Shown in pieces: positions 1-9,319 of a stretch of DNA of 64,000 nucleotides. The translations under genes and the position numbers were made by a program. Numbering within the stretch: position 1 is the first letter of the stretch; each line of letters opens with the position of its first letter. Under the pieces are notes generated by a model, which made no database searches, was not told the origin of the DNA, and saw only the letters and a program-made list of their open reading frames with translations. The stretch comes from Fibrella forsythiae (GTDB taxonomy: Bacteria > Bacteroidota > Bacteroidia > Cytophagales > Spirosomataceae), in assembly GCF_017353175.1 (NCBI RefSeq), contig NZ_JAFMYW010000001.1, positions 1,116,001 through 1,180,000 of the forward strand. The letters are read 5' to 3'.

Positions 1-485
1 TGAACGTGGCACTGAGTGCACTCGACGCCGTGGTGCAGATCAGTGGTCCTAACGGGAATCGGTCGGTGCCAGTGATTGATTTTCATCGGCTTCCGGGCGA
101 TACGCCCCAGAAAGATTCAGTGCTGGAACCCGATGAACTCATCGTAGCCATAGACCTGCCAACCCCGAAAAATGCGGGCAAATCGCACTACCTGAAGGTG
201 CGCGACCGGGCTTCATACGCCTTTGCCATCATATCGGTAGCGGCTCGTCTGGCGGTAGACGGCGGAGTAATCCGCGAGGCCAGACTGGCCCTTGGCGGCG
301 TGGCACACAAACCCTGGCGATTGGTGGCCGTTGAAAATCAACTGATTGGCAAACCTGCTACCGACGCCACGTTTCAGGCAGCGGCCCGGCAATTGCTGGC
401 GGGTGCCCAACCTCACGAACACAATGCCTTCAAAATCAAACTGGCCCAATCGGCCATTGTCCGGGCGCTGCAAACGGTAGCATAA
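1..485 (+). CDS. Molybdenum hydroxylase FAD-binding subunit (PaoB/YagS-like), 3' part only
   Basis: The gene enters from the left edge, so only about the last 160 residues are visible. They match, nearly residue for residue in places, the C-terminal half of the complete FAD subunit at 25586-26590: both have FHRLPGDTP, YLKVRDRASYAFA and GGVAHKPWR. In the xanthine dehydrogenase/aldehyde oxidoreductase family this medium subunit carries FAD and passes electrons from the [2Fe-2S] subunit to the acceptor. The gene is followed by the large molybdopterin subunit at 626, the PaoA-B-C order, so the iron-sulfur subunit should lie just left of the window. The family assignment is firm; the substrate is unknown. 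Confidence 0.9.
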   Translation, partial: NVALSALDAVVQISGPNGNRSVPVIDFHRLPGDTPQKDSVLEPDELIVAIDLPTPKNAGKSHYLKVRDRASYAFAIISVAARLAVDGGVIREARLALGGVAHKPWRLVAVENQLIGKPATDATFQAAARQLLAGAQPHEHNAFKIKLAQSAIVRALQTVA

Positions 486-625
486 ACCGCTCTCGCTGGC
501 AAATATGGTCGGTATGCTTCGCTGTCATTCATCGTTTCGGGTAACAATGAACCACTCAATGACAACCGTTTCCACCCAATAACAGCGAAGGTACTGGCGC
601 CTCAGGCATATTGACATTTCAACTT

Positions 626-2851
626 ATGGCAAAGAAACTAATCGGTGATCCAATCGACCGGATCGACGGAACGCAGAAAGTGACCGGATCGGCCCGGTAT
701 TCGGCTGATGTGAAACGGCCAGGGCTGGTACACGGAGTACTGGTGATGAGTACCGTTGCCAATGGTACCATTCAGACGCTCGATACAACCGAAACACTCA
801 GACTCCCCGGCATACTGGCGGTGATGTCGCACACCAATGCGCCGAAACTGGGCGGTATGGACAAAAACAAGTCAGGCGAAACGGCTTCTGACCGGGTGTT
901 GCATGTATTTCAGGACAACCTGGTGCATTACAACAACCAGCCAATTGCGATGGTTATTGCCGACACGTTCGAACAGGCCGTTGAGGGCGCGTCGCTTGTG
1001 CGGGTTACTTATGCTACAGAACCAGTTAAACCCGGCCTGCCGACCAGCACCGATAAACCGCTTACTCCCCCCCGGTTGCCCCGTGTAGACGACCAGGTAG
1101 ATACCACACGCGGCGACGTAAAAAAAGGGATGGCGGGAGCTGCCTCCACCCTCGAGGCGACGTACAAAACCCCAACGCAGTTTCATAATGCGCTGGAGCC
1201 GCACGCGGTTCTGTCGTTTTGGGAGGGCGACAAACTGACCATGTATACGACCACCCAGGGCATTTCGGGCTATCAGAAACGAGTGGCCGAACTTTTTGGC
1301 ATGCCCAAGGAAAATGTCCGGGTGATTACGCAGTATCTGGGCGGGGGATTTGGTAGTAAAGGCACCACGTTCTCGCAGGCGATGCTTGGGCCGATGGCGG
1401 CAAAACTGGTGGGCAAACCCGTTAAACTGGTGCTGAAACGAGAGCATATGTTTGGCATGGTTGGCTCTCGATCGGCAACGGTGCAGACCATGAACGTGGG
1501 CGCTACGGCCGACGGGCAACTGACGGCGATGACCCACGATACCCTTGCTCAAACGTCTGCCTTCGACGAGTTTATGGAACCCGCCGGCACCATCACCCGG
1601 ATGCTGTACGCCTGCCCGAATCTGGCCACGACACACAAGTTCATCAAGGCGAATGTGGGTTCTACCTCACCCATGCGGGCACCGGGCGAAGCGCCGGGCG
1701 TCTTTGCGCTGGAGTGCGCTATCGATGAAATGGCTGACAAGCTTAAGATCGACCCACTTCAATTCCGGTTAAAAAACTACGCCGAAGAAGACCCGCACAG
1801 GAACCGGCCTTTCTCCAGCAAATCACTTCGGGAATGCTATCAGCAGGGGGCCGACCAGTTTGGCTGGTCGAAACGGGCAAAGCAGCCCCGCGCTACCCGC
1901 GATGGCAATTACCTCGTTGGCATGGGTATGGCTACCACGGTTTACCCCGTCAACCGGGGCGAATCAACGGCAATGGTTCGCCTGAATACCGATGGTACTG
2001 TCAGGCTTGAAACAGGAACGCAGGATTTGGGTACAGGTACGTTCACGATCATGAACCAGCTTGCCGCCGAGGTGCTTGGCCTATCGCCCGACCAGGTAAC
2101 GCTCGGAGCCGGTGACTCGAAATACCCGGAAGCTGTAGGCTCGGGCGGCTCGCGAACCACCGTTACTACCGGATCGGCAGTGACACAGGCGGCGCAGGAG
2201 GTACTGAAAAAGGCAAAAAAAATGGCCTATAGCGATAAGAAATCACCGTTGTATGCTGTAGCTGAAGCCGAGATCGAAGCCAAGAACGGCAGGCTTGAAT
2301 CTAAGTCTGACCCCAAGAAAGGGGAATCTTTTACCAGTCTCCTGAAGCGAAACGGCAACAAGCCCATTGAAGCCACTACGTTGTCGAAGTCGGGGGCCGA
2401 GAAAGAAACCCATTCGATGAGTGCCTTTGGCGCCATCTTCGTGGAAGTACGCGTCGACGAGGCGCTGGGCGAGGTACGTATCTCCCGAATGCTGGGCAAT
2501 ATCGCCGCCGGTAAGATCGTGAATGCCAAAACGGCCAAAAGTCAGATTCTGGGAGGCATGGTGTGGGGGGTCAGTATGGCCCTGCACGAATACGCCGCAT
2601 TAGATACGCGCAATGCCCGGATTATGAACCCAAATCTGGCCGAATACCACGTACCCGTCAACGCCGATATCCGGGATATAGACGCCATTTTCATTGACGA
2701 GGCCGACGAAACGGTTAACCCGGCGGGAGTAAAGGGAATTGGCGAAATTGGCATTGTTGGCACGGTTTCCGCCATCGCCAACGCCATTTACCACGCCACC
2801 GGCAAACGCCATTACGATCTGCCGATTACCGTGGAGAAACTAATTGGGTAA
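626..2851 (+). CDS. Molybdopterin-binding subunit of xanthine dehydrogenase/aldehyde oxidoreductase family (PaoC/YagR-like), copy 1
   Basis: This is the large catalytic subunit of a molybdenum hydroxylase that oxidises aldehydes or heterocycles. From ATG 626 it has 741 residues, normal for PaoC-type subunits; an upstream in-frame TTG at 611 would only add MTFQL. It opens with the usual GDPIDRIDGTQKVTG, has the cofactor-binding GGGFGSK near residue 239, and ends with VKGIGEIG, where Glu707 fits the catalytic glutamate. No export signal is visible; in this family the complex is exported with the Tat signal of the iron-sulfur subunit. It is clearly paralogous to the protein at 23318-25444. A 140-base gap separates it from the FAD subunit. 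The substrate cannot be deduced. Confidence 0.93.
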   Translation: MAKKLIGDPIDRIDGTQKVTGSARYSADVKRPGLVHGVLVMSTVANGTIQTLDTTETLRLPGILAVMSHTNAPKLGGMDKNKSGETASDRVLHVFQDNLVHYNNQPIAMVIADTFEQAVEGASLVRVTYATEPVKPGLPTSTDKPLTPPRLPRVDDQVDTTRGDVKKGMAGAASTLEATYKTPTQFHNALEPHAVLSFWEGDKLTMYTTTQGISGYQKRVAELFGMPKENVRVITQYLGGGFGSKGTTFSQAMLGPMAAKLVGKPVKLVLKREHMFGMVGSRSATVQTMNVGATADGQLTAMTHDTLAQTSAFDEFMEPAGTITRMLYACPNLATTHKFIKANVGSTSPMRAPGEAPGVFALECAIDEMADKLKIDPLQFRLKNYAEEDPHRNRPFSSKSLRECYQQGADQFGWSKRAKQPRATRDGNYLVGMGMATTVYPVNRGESTAMVRLNTDGTVRLETGTQDLGTGTFTIMNQLAAEVLGLSPDQVTLGAGDSKYPEAVGSGGSRTTVTTGSAVTQAAQEVLKKAKKMAYSDKKSPLYAVAEAEIEAKNGRLESKSDPKKGESFTSLLKRNGNKPIEATTLSKSGAEKETHSMSAFGAIFVEVRVDEALGEVRISRMLGNIAAGKIVNAKTAKSQILGGMVWGVSMALHEYAALDTRNARIMNPNLAEYHVPVNADIRDIDAIFIDEADETVNPAGVKGIGEIGIVGTVSAIANAIYHATGKRHYDLPITVEKLIG

Positions 2852-2853
2852 CG

Positions 2854-2882
2854 GTTAACGGGTTTGAATAAGACCCGTTAAC
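2854..2882. terminator. Hairpin between convergent genes, possible bidirectional terminator
   Basis: A perfect 10-bp stem (GTTAACGGGT / ACCCGTTAAC) with a 9-base loop lies between the stop codons of the converging genes at 2851 and 2887. No clear T-run follows, so termination is inferred from position. Confidence 0.5.
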
Positions 2883-2886
2883 TATG

Positions 2887-3987
2887 TTAAAGCTTCACTT
2901 TGAACAGCCTGAACGGGTAGCTGACTTTATCCTGACCGTCGTTATTTTTGGCTGTACGGTTGATCTGGGCAGCGGTGACGTAGAGATACCCATCCGGCCC
3001 GATTCCGAAGCTATCGGGCCATATTAGTCGTTGGTCACGTACCACCGTTTCCAGTTTACCATCGGGCGTTACCCGGCGGATGGCTTTATTTGGCGAATCG
3101 GTGAGGTATACGTTACCCGATTTATCTGCGATCATACCGTGCGAGATACCTGTTTCGCCCACCAGTTCCACGCCTTCGGCTACCTGCGCGGGTGTCAGGT
3201 TAGGATTGACCAGCAGGTCAGTCGCGATACGGTAGAGTTTGGTCTGGTTTATCGCCCGGTAGTAGAGATACCGAAAGTCGTGGGTTAGGGCAATACCATT
3301 CACGTTGCTGCTGAACGACTTACCCGTCTGGTCTTTCACTTCCTTACCCTCTATAATGAGTTTAAAGCCTGGTTCGGCCGAGGTCGACTTGTCTTTCTCC
3401 AGCAATGTCCGGCTCTTACCCGATGTTAGGTCCAGCACCACCAGGGCCGACCGTTTGGGGTCAGACAGATACGCTACCTGCCGCCGGGTATCTACCTGAA
3501 CATCGTTGAGGCCGGTTTGCTCGCGGGGCAGATCCTCGAAGCGGTAGGTACGTTCCACCCGGTCGGTTTTCAGGTTGATCCGTAGCAGCTTGATACCCGC
3601 ACTGATTGGCGGATTGTCTGCCGGATTGGCTGGGTCAAGCACCCAAAGCATGTTGGTCTGGTCTACAAACAACGCCTGCACATTGATGAACCGGTCTTTG
3701 GGTTTCAGTGAATCCCACTGGTTTATCTGCGCGTTAGGGTACGGTTTCCGCTGGCCATCGATGATTTCCGCCAGCCCATACCGGTACACTTTCCCCTTCG
3801 GGAATGTCACAAAGATTCGGCCGGGCATTCGTGCAGACGCCCCTTTCGGCCCGTCCTGCGAAACGGCTAGTCCAACCGGTTGATAAGGTCCGAATTCGGC
3901 CACCTCTATCAGTTCGGGAGCTATTTGTGCGTTGGCGGCAAGGCCAGTCATACTGAGGATCAGAAGAGAGAAAAAGCGGTTTTTCAT
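2887..3987 (-). CDS. Secreted major royal jelly/yellow-family protein
   Basis: A 366-residue protein with a clear signal peptide (MKNRFFSLLILSMTGLAANA, then QIAPE). The body resembles bacterial members of the major royal jelly/yellow family, six-bladed beta-propellers: LWVLDPANP, GLNDVQVDTRRQVAYLSD, GISHGMIADKSGNVYLTDSPNKAI and WPDSFGIGPDGYLYVTA. The bacterial proteins mostly lack an assigned reaction; a sugar-lactone or small-molecule binding role is a guess. It points toward the molybdenum hydroxylase genes and is divergent from the SMP-30 gene at 4098, another propeller protein. Confidence 0.85.
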   Translation of the reverse strand: MKNRFFSLLILSMTGLAANAQIAPELIEVAEFGPYQPVGLAVSQDGPKGASARMPGRIFVTFPKGKVYRYGLAEIIDGQRKPYPNAQINQWDSLKPKDRFINVQALFVDQTNMLWVLDPANPADNPPISAGIKLLRINLKTDRVERTYRFEDLPREQTGLNDVQVDTRRQVAYLSDPKRSALVVLDLTSGKSRTLLEKDKSTSAEPGFKLIIEGKEVKDQTGKSFSSNVNGIALTHDFRYLYYRAINQTKLYRIATDLLVNPNLTPAQVAEGVELVGETGISHGMIADKSGNVYLTDSPNKAIRRVTPDGKLETVVRDQRLIWPDSFGIGPDGYLYVTAAQINRTAKNNDGQDKVSYPFRLFKVKL

Positions 3988-4097
3988 TGTGTATCAACCA
4001 GGCTGTTCGTAATCGGGCCACTCACTCATAAAGACAAACGGGCAGCTAACATCCCTTTGCGGCTAGCCGTTGACTACTTACGGAGAATAAATCCTTT

Positions 4098-5147
4098 ATG
4101 ATCTACAGATTCTATCTTTTTTTGTTTGTCTTCGCTGGCATGCAACTAGGCTGCGGGGCTCCTATTCTGGCACAGCTACCACAGAAAGGCAACGCAAAAC
4201 AGGGTTCTATGACCACAATCGGCGAGGTAATTCGGATTGATGCCCGGCTCAACCAGCTCATTCCGGTCGGCGCGACAATCGAGGTTATTGGCTCCGGTTT
4301 CGGGCACCTGGAAGGCCCCGTCTGGGTACGTGATAGTGTCATGCTGCTGTTTTCCGACTCTGAGCACCAAACCATTTATCGCTGGTCGCCATCGAAAGGG
4401 CTGTCGAAATTCCTGACCGAAACAGGCTACACGGGCCGCCTGCCCTATAGCAAGGAACCAGGCACCAACGGTCTGGCCATCACGCGTGAGGGCCACCTGC
4501 TCATCTGCGAACACGGCGACCGACGCGTGGCCATCCTGCCAATGACCCCAAAAAATGGCAAGCGAACGCTAACAGACAGTTTTGAGGGAAAGCGACTGAA
4601 TAGCCCCAACGATGTGGTGGTGCATTCGTCGGGCAGCGTCTATTTCACCGATCCACCCTACGGCCTGCCCAAACGGGAGAAAGATTCTACCCGCGAAACC
4701 CCGTTCAGCGGCGTATATCGACTGGCATCGACCGGCAGGTTAGCCCTCCTTACCCGCGATTTGAACTGGCCAAATGGACTGGCTTTTTCACCCGATGAGC
4801 AAACGCTTTACCTGACAGAATCAGACTCGCTCAACTCCAGGATAATGGCCTATCCGGTGCGGGCTGATGGTGATCTGGGAAAGGGAAAGGTCTTTTTCGA
4901 GATGTCGAACGTACCCAAACAGCTTCCCAACGACCGGGCCGATGGGCTAAAAGTAGATCGCGACGGGAACGTATGGGCAACCGGGCATGGCGGCGTGCTG
5001 ATACTCACCCCAACCGGAGTATTACTTGGCCGGATCAGCACGGGCGAAACCATCGCCAACGTAGCCTGGGGCGATGACGGATCTACGCTATACATGGCTT
5101 CGGGGCCATATCTATGCCGAATACGAACCAGCGTGAAGGGCTGGTAA
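4098..5147 (+). CDS. SMP-30/gluconolactonase family protein, exported
   Basis: A 349-residue protein of the SMP-30/gluconolactonase/LRE beta-propeller family, which hydrolyses sugar or other lactones using a bound divalent metal. The N-terminus is a hydrophobic export signal ending around GAPILAQ; the QLGC in it is a poor lipobox. Family motifs are in order: GHLEGPVW (metal-ligand Glu), NSPNDVVV, YFTDPPYGL, NWPNGLAFSPDE and DRADGLKVDRDGNVW (Asp ligand). It starts at ATG 4098 and is followed 28 bases later by the Rieske-reductase gene, probably co-transcribed. The lactone substrate is unknown; neighbouring oxidases suggest oxidised sugars. Confidence 0.88.
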   Translation: MIYRFYLFLFVFAGMQLGCGAPILAQLPQKGNAKQGSMTTIGEVIRIDARLNQLIPVGATIEVIGSGFGHLEGPVWVRDSVMLLFSDSEHQTIYRWSPSKGLSKFLTETGYTGRLPYSKEPGTNGLAITREGHLLICEHGDRRVAILPMTPKNGKRTLTDSFEGKRLNSPNDVVVHSSGSVYFTDPPYGLPKREKDSTRETPFSGVYRLASTGRLALLTRDLNWPNGLAFSPDEQTLYLTESDSLNSRIMAYPVRADGDLGKGKVFFEMSNVPKQLPNDRADGLKVDRDGNVWATGHGGVLILTPTGVLLGRISTGETIANVAWGDDGSTLYMASGPYLCRIRTSVKGW

Positions 5148-5175
5148 ACCGATATCTATATAAACGAACAACGAC

Positions 5176-6765
5176 ATGAACGAACTTGCCGTTGCCCAAC
5201 TCGACGAATTAGTGGACGGGCAGATGAAGGAAATAACCGCGGGCGACACTAAAATTCTCGTAGCGCGTGTGGGCGAAACAGTCTATGCCGTTGGTGCCGT
5301 TTGCCCGCATTATCAGGCACCGCTGGCAAAAGGATTGCTCTGCGGTCATCGCCTCTATTGTCCCTGGCATCACAGCAGTTTCGACATTACCAACGGCAAT
5401 CTGCTCGACCCACCCAGCATCGACGGACTGCCGACGTACCCGGTACGCCTGGAAGATGGCCAAATCTGGGTGAGTTTGCCAGATACCAAAACCCCGCTGG
5501 CGGGCAATCCAGACCCGGAACAGATTCCTGCGGATGATCGAACGGTGGTTATTCTTGGCGGCGGCGCTGCCGGACTGACTGCCGCCCAAACGCTCCGTGA
5601 CGAAAAATTCGGGGGTCGCGTTGTGATGGTCACCCGTGAGAATGACTTGCCGTATGACCGACCAAAACTGAGCAAGAATTTCCTCGATGGCCGCGCTTCC
5701 GCCGAGAAAGTACCCCTACGCAGCGAATCGTTTTATGAACAAAATAACATAGAAGTCCAGGTCAACAACGAGGTGTCGAGCGTTGACGCAGAAGCCCATA
5801 CCATCACATTTGCCGACGGTGACTCCATGCACTTCCATGCGCTGATCGCCGCAACAGGCAGTACGCCCAACACACTATCGGTTCCCGGCGCCGACAAGGC
5901 AGGCATCTGTACATTACGTTCGTTCGCCGACGCCCGGCAGATTGTCGAGCAACTACCCGAAGGTGGGAAGGCGGTGGTTATTGGGGGCAGTTTCATCGGG
6001 TTGGAGGTAGCAGCCAGTCTTCGGAAACGCGCGTTGCAGGTAACCGTTGTTACGCCGGAAACCGTCTTGTTCGAAAAAATACTGGGCCCGGAAATCGGTG
6101 GCATGTTACAGCAGTTGCACGAAACCAACGGTGTAGCGTTCCATCTCGGCGCAACGGTTGAATCGTTTGCCGGCGACGAACACGTGTCAACGGTGTTACT
6201 CGACAACGGCGAACAGCTACCCGCCGACATCGTGATTGTGGGCATTGGAGTACAACCCAATACAGACTGTCTGGCCAGCCTGCCACGGTTCGAAAAAGAC
6301 AAGAGCATTATTGTGGATACGTACCTGCAGGCCGCCCCGGATGTGTTTGCCGTGGGCGATATTGCCCATTTTCCCGATCATCGAAATGGCGAATCGCCCA
6401 TCCGCATCGAGCATTGGCGAACGGCGCAGCAACACGGTATCATTGCGGCGCTGAACGTGCTGGGCAGAGCCAGACAGGTTGGCGAATCAGTGCCTTTTTT
6501 CTGGACAAACCAGTACGAAAAACGCCTCTCCTACGTCGGTCATGCCGATCAGTGGGACGAGATCATCATCCACGGGAAGGTGGCCAAACAGGATTTCCTC
6601 GCCTTCTACGTGAGCGGAAATCGCATACTGGCCGTAGCCAGCATGAATCGGGATCAGGATTCGCTGGCAATCGAAGAGCTGATGCGGTTACGCCTGATGC
6701 CCTGGGCTGAAGAAATCAAGGAGAAATTACCCAACTTTATTCAATTGGTTAGCGAAGCGAAGTAG
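5176..6765 (+). CDS. Rieske [2Fe-2S]-pyridine nucleotide-disulfide oxidoreductase fusion (AIFM3-like)
   Basis: A 529-residue fusion. Residues ~1-105 form a Rieske domain with ligands Cys43-Pro-His45 and Cys62-Pro-Trp-His65. From ~115 comes an FAD/NAD(P)H reductase: GGGAAGLTAAQTLR (FAD), GGSFIGLEVAASLRKR (NAD), the late FAD motif VFAVGDIAHFPD, and a C-terminal reductase dimerisation segment. This is the layout of the apoptosis-inducing-factor-3 type. It probably moves electrons between NAD(P)H and an unidentified partner; no export signal is present, so it is cytoplasmic. It could be an electron-transfer partner for a neighbouring oxidase, but nothing in the sequence proves this. Confidence 0.92.
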   Translation: MNELAVAQLDELVDGQMKEITAGDTKILVARVGETVYAVGAVCPHYQAPLAKGLLCGHRLYCPWHHSSFDITNGNLLDPPSIDGLPTYPVRLEDGQIWVSLPDTKTPLAGNPDPEQIPADDRTVVILGGGAAGLTAAQTLRDEKFGGRVVMVTRENDLPYDRPKLSKNFLDGRASAEKVPLRSESFYEQNNIEVQVNNEVSSVDAEAHTITFADGDSMHFHALIAATGSTPNTLSVPGADKAGICTLRSFADARQIVEQLPEGGKAVVIGGSFIGLEVAASLRKRALQVTVVTPETVLFEKILGPEIGGMLQQLHETNGVAFHLGATVESFAGDEHVSTVLLDNGEQLPADIVIVGIGVQPNTDCLASLPRFEKDKSIIVDTYLQAAPDVFAVGDIAHFPDHRNGESPIRIEHWRTAQQHGIIAALNVLGRARQVGESVPFFWTNQYEKRLSYVGHADQWDEIIIHGKVAKQDFLAFYVSGNRILAVASMNRDQDSLAIEELMRLRLMPWAEEIKEKLPNFIQLVSEAK

Positions 6766-6767
6766 TC

Positions 6768-6863
6768 TGCGTATTGCTTTTGCGTGCGTATTGCTTCGCG
6801 CTATGTGCCCTTCGACCAGGCGACCCTGGTAGGCTTAGGGCCCGGAACGCGAAGCAATACGCA
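6768..6863. repeat. Intergenic palindromic element with 16-bp inverted repeat
   Basis: TGCGTATTGCTT occurs twice in tandem (6768 and 6785). The second copy starts a perfect 16-bp arm (6785-6800, TGCGTATTGCTTCGCG) whose inverted copy is at 6848-6863. The 47-base interior holds GCCCTTCGACCAGGCG (6807-6822), whose reverse complement sits in the loop of the hairpin at 9199-9234. The rest of the 245-base gap before the sigma-factor gene is AT-rich with no recognisable gene. Confidence 0.75.
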
Positions 6864-7010
6864 TTGCATATAACCACCTGAATATCAACTATATAATATC
6901 GATCTATACCAGAAAATATCGTACAAATTCCTCCCTCCTTACCTCCCTCTCCAAAAATAATTTCGCCAACGCTGTAATGTTTTCCCGCTGTAGTCGTCTT
7001 TGCCATTGAC

Positions 7011-7529
7011 ATGGACCTACACGCGTTTAAGCAACGGATACTGCCCGTCCAAAATCGGCTCTTCAGGCTGGCCACGATGTTTTTGCGCAACCGCGAAGAC
7101 GCCGAGGATGCCTTGCAGGATGTGATGCTGCGCTTATGGTCGAACAGACAGCAACTGGATGCCTATCAGAGTGTGGAAGCGCTGGCCGTACAAATGACCA
7201 AAAATCTGTGCCTGGATCGCCTGAAGGCCCATGCCCGGCAGAAACCTGTCGACAATGCCGATCTGAGCAGTGTGGCCAGCAGCCAGCTTTCGCCGTACCG
7301 GCAAACGGAACTGATCGACAGCGCCAGCCAGATGCATCGGCTGATTGACGAACTGCCCGACGTTCAGAAACTGGTACTCCACCTGCGTGATGTGGAAGAG
7401 TATTCCTTTGATGAAATTGAACAGATAACCGGTCTGTCTCTCAACTCAATACGGGTAAACCTGTCGCGGGCACGGCAGCGCTTGCGCGACGGCTATCTTA
7501 AAGTAACCAACTATGAAACAGGACATTGA
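7011..7529 (+). CDS. ECF-type RNA polymerase sigma factor
   Basis: A 172-residue sigma-70 family ECF protein. Region 2 is at the N-terminus (RLATMFLRNREDAEDALQDVMLRLW) and region 4 near the C-terminus (LPDVQKLVLHLRDVEEYSFDEIEQITGLSLNSIRVNLSRARQ, quoted here by its ends). It directs RNA polymerase to a small regulon. Its last 17 bases overlap the start of the membrane protein at 7513, the usual arrangement of sigma factor and membrane partner. The two DUF4097 proteins and the beta-barrel protein downstream are candidate regulon members. Confidence 0.93.
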   Translation: MDLHAFKQRILPVQNRLFRLATMFLRNREDAEDALQDVMLRLWSNRQQLDAYQSVEALAVQMTKNLCLDRLKAHARQKPVDNADLSSVASSQLSPYRQTELIDSASQMHRLIDELPDVQKLVLHLRDVEEYSFDEIEQITGLSLNSIRVNLSRARQRLRDGYLKVTNYETGH

Positions 7530-8304
7530 TAAGCTGTTATCCCGCTATTATGCGGGCGAAACAACCCTCGACGAAGAAAAACAGCTACGCGCTTTTTTCA
7601 GTCACCCCGAACAGGTACCGACTTATTTACAGCAGCACGCGCCGCTGTTTCAGTATGTAACTACCGCTCAACTGCAACAGTCGCCAATTGATATCACGGC
7701 CCGTCTGGAGCAGAAACAGGAACCCCGGCAACTGGGGAAAGTCCGGCAACTGACTTCCTGGAGTCTGCGCCTGGCGGCTGGTGTAACGCTGCTGCTGATC
7801 GGCTTTGCGAGTGGGTACGTGTACACACGCTGGGCAGCTAGCCTATCAGTCAATGCGGAACTCGCTTCCAGTGATCAGCCGGAAGCGGCATCGATGAAGA
7901 AAGTGCTGGCGTTCGATGCCAAGTCGCAGACCTCGGCCAGCGACCGGATTCAGGCGGTCAATCAGAGTTATGCGTTAGACGGCGCCGACCGGGAGATTAC
8001 GCAACTGCTCATCAATACGCTCAACTTCGACGCGAATGTCAACGTGAGGCTGGCGGCCTGTCAGGCGCTGTTGCGGTTCGAGCAGGAAGAGGGCGTTCGC
8101 GAAGCGCTGATCCAGTCACTGCGGATCCAGAAAGACCCCAACGTGCAACTAACGCTGATCGACGCGCTGGTGGCTATCAAAGAAAAACGGGCTGCAACCG
8201 ATATGCAGTGGCTGGCGCGAAATCAGCAGGTGCTGGAGGTAGTACGGCTTAAAGCCGAAGCGGGCGTCGGCGCACTAACCAATCCATCACAATCTCCTTC
8301 GTAA
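7513..8304 (+). CDS. Single-pass membrane protein with HEAT-like repeats, putative anti-sigma partner
   Basis: A 263-residue protein whose start overlaps the sigma-factor stop by 17 bases. The N-terminal ~75 residues are cytoplasmic in the anti-sigma style (MKQDIDKLLSRYYAGETTLDEE), then one membrane segment follows at about 77-100 (LRLAAGVTLLLIGFASGYVY). The outer part (~150-250) has helical HEAT-like repeats: NVRLAACQALLRFEQEEGVR and NVQLTLIDALVAIKEKRA. The layout suggests it holds the sigma factor at the membrane and senses an envelope signal through the repeats. This is inference from gene order and topology; no classic zinc anti-sigma motif is visible. Confidence 0.8.
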   Translation: MKQDIDKLLSRYYAGETTLDEEKQLRAFFSHPEQVPTYLQQHAPLFQYVTTAQLQQSPIDITARLEQKQEPRQLGKVRQLTSWSLRLAAGVTLLLIGFASGYVYTRWAASLSVNAELASSDQPEAASMKKVLAFDAKSQTSASDRIQAVNQSYALDGADREITQLLINTLNFDANVNVRLAACQALLRFEQEEGVREALIQSLRIQKDPNVQLTLIDALVAIKEKRAATDMQWLARNQQVLEVVRLKAEAGVGALTNPSQSPS

Positions 8305-8330
8305 AGCGTATCAATTAACCACGTACTATC

Positions 8331-9179
8331 ATGAAAAAAATGCTGTTACTGGGCATTCTATGCCTAAGTCGAATCACTGTGCTCTATGCGCAGGAAACCA
8401 AGTCAAAAACGGGCGCTGGCCAATACCGGGTGCAGGAAGGTGAGGTTGCTCCTTTGCAGACCAAGGAATATAAACTGAAGATGGCCAATTCAGACGATCA
8501 GAAAGTAACGATCATGCTGAATGCCGCTAATCTGAAGATTGAGGGCTACAATGGAAACGAACTGATTATCCAGACTACGGCTAAACTACCGGTTGTACCT
8601 GAGCAGGCGAAAGGGTTGCGGCCATTATACAATTCTACCGTAGACAACACCGGTATTGGCCTGGCCGTAACAACGGAAGGCGGCGGCGTTAGCATCGAGA
8701 GCGCTACACCCAGGAATATACCGTACACGATTCGTATCCCACAGAAAGCGGGGATTCTCTATGAACAGATAAACTGGAACGTTGGTCACGTGACCATTCA
8801 GAACGTGGATGGCGACCTGGAACTCCGGACCAACAACGGCAGCATGTACCTGACAGACGTGACGGGGCCCGTCGTGGCGAACTCTACCAACGGCGAAGTA
8901 AAGGTGGCTTTCTCGGCCCTTAATCAGCGCAAGCCAACGGCAATCACTACCATAAACGGGTCTATCGACGTTACCCTGCCTGCCAGCACAAAAGCCAATT
9001 TCAAGCTAAGTAATATCAATGGGGGCATGTACACCGATTTCGACCTGGGCCTGAACAAAAAAGATGGCCTGAACAGAATGGGCGGCGGCTACACGACCAA
9101 CGGTACCACCAATGGCGGCGGGGTTGACCTTCAGCTGAAAACGATCAACAGCGATATCTACATCCGAAAGCAGAAGTAA
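8331..9179 (+). CDS. Exported DUF4097-type beta-strand repeat protein, copy 1
   Basis: A 282-residue protein with an N-terminal signal peptide (MKKMLLLGILCLSRITVLYAQ). The C-terminal half shows the regular beta-helix/adhesin-like pattern of DUF4097: VTIQNVDGDLELRTNNGSMY, VANSTNGEVKVAF, ITTINGSIDVTLP and LKTINSDIYIRK. Such proteins often accompany sigma/anti-sigma or PspC modules in Bacteroidota; their function is not established. It starts 26 bases after the membrane partner gene and is probably in the same operon. Confidence 0.82.
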   Translation: MKKMLLLGILCLSRITVLYAQETKSKTGAGQYRVQEGEVAPLQTKEYKLKMANSDDQKVTIMLNAANLKIEGYNGNELIIQTTAKLPVVPEQAKGLRPLYNSTVDNTGIGLAVTTEGGGVSIESATPRNIPYTIRIPQKAGILYEQINWNVGHVTIQNVDGDLELRTNNGSMYLTDVTGPVVANSTNGEVKVAFSALNQRKPTAITTINGSIDVTLPASTKANFKLSNINGGMYTDFDLGLNKKDGLNRMGGGYTTNGTTNGGGVDLQLKTINSDIYIRKQK

Positions 9180-9198
9180 GCTATTACCCTTTCGTGCC

Positions 9199-9234
9199 TT
9201 GCTGACGCCTGGTCGAAGGGCCGTGCGTCAGCAA
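9199..9234. repeat. Intergenic hairpin sharing modules with other palindromes in the window
   Basis: A perfect 10-bp stem (TTGCTGACGC / GCGTCAGCAA) has a 16-base loop. The loop with stem edge includes CGCCTGGTCGAAGGGC (9206-9221), the reverse complement of 6807-6822. The right arm GTGCGTCAGCAA (9223-9234) recurs exactly at 21918-21929. It may also slow transcription between the two DUF4097 genes, but no T-run follows. Confidence 0.7.
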
Positions 9235-9319
9235 GAAGACACGGCAGAACCCCCACAGTGCCCTTCCTACAAATCACGTCAAATCAGATCATTCCGTCTT
9301 TTTCTCTACCCCTACTGCC

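Noticed and set aside
872-1636. A 254-codon minus-strand frame opposite the molybdopterin subunit
   Set aside because: Shadow of a confidently identified gene.
4098-4155. Lipoprotein signal on the SMP-30 protein
   Set aside because: QLGC does not fit the lipobox well; ordinary signal cleavage near ILAQ is more likely.
6749-7090. A 113-codon minus-strand frame between the Rieske fusion and the sigma factor
   Set aside because: Runs across the palindromic repeat and overlaps the sigma-factor start; no recognisable motifs.
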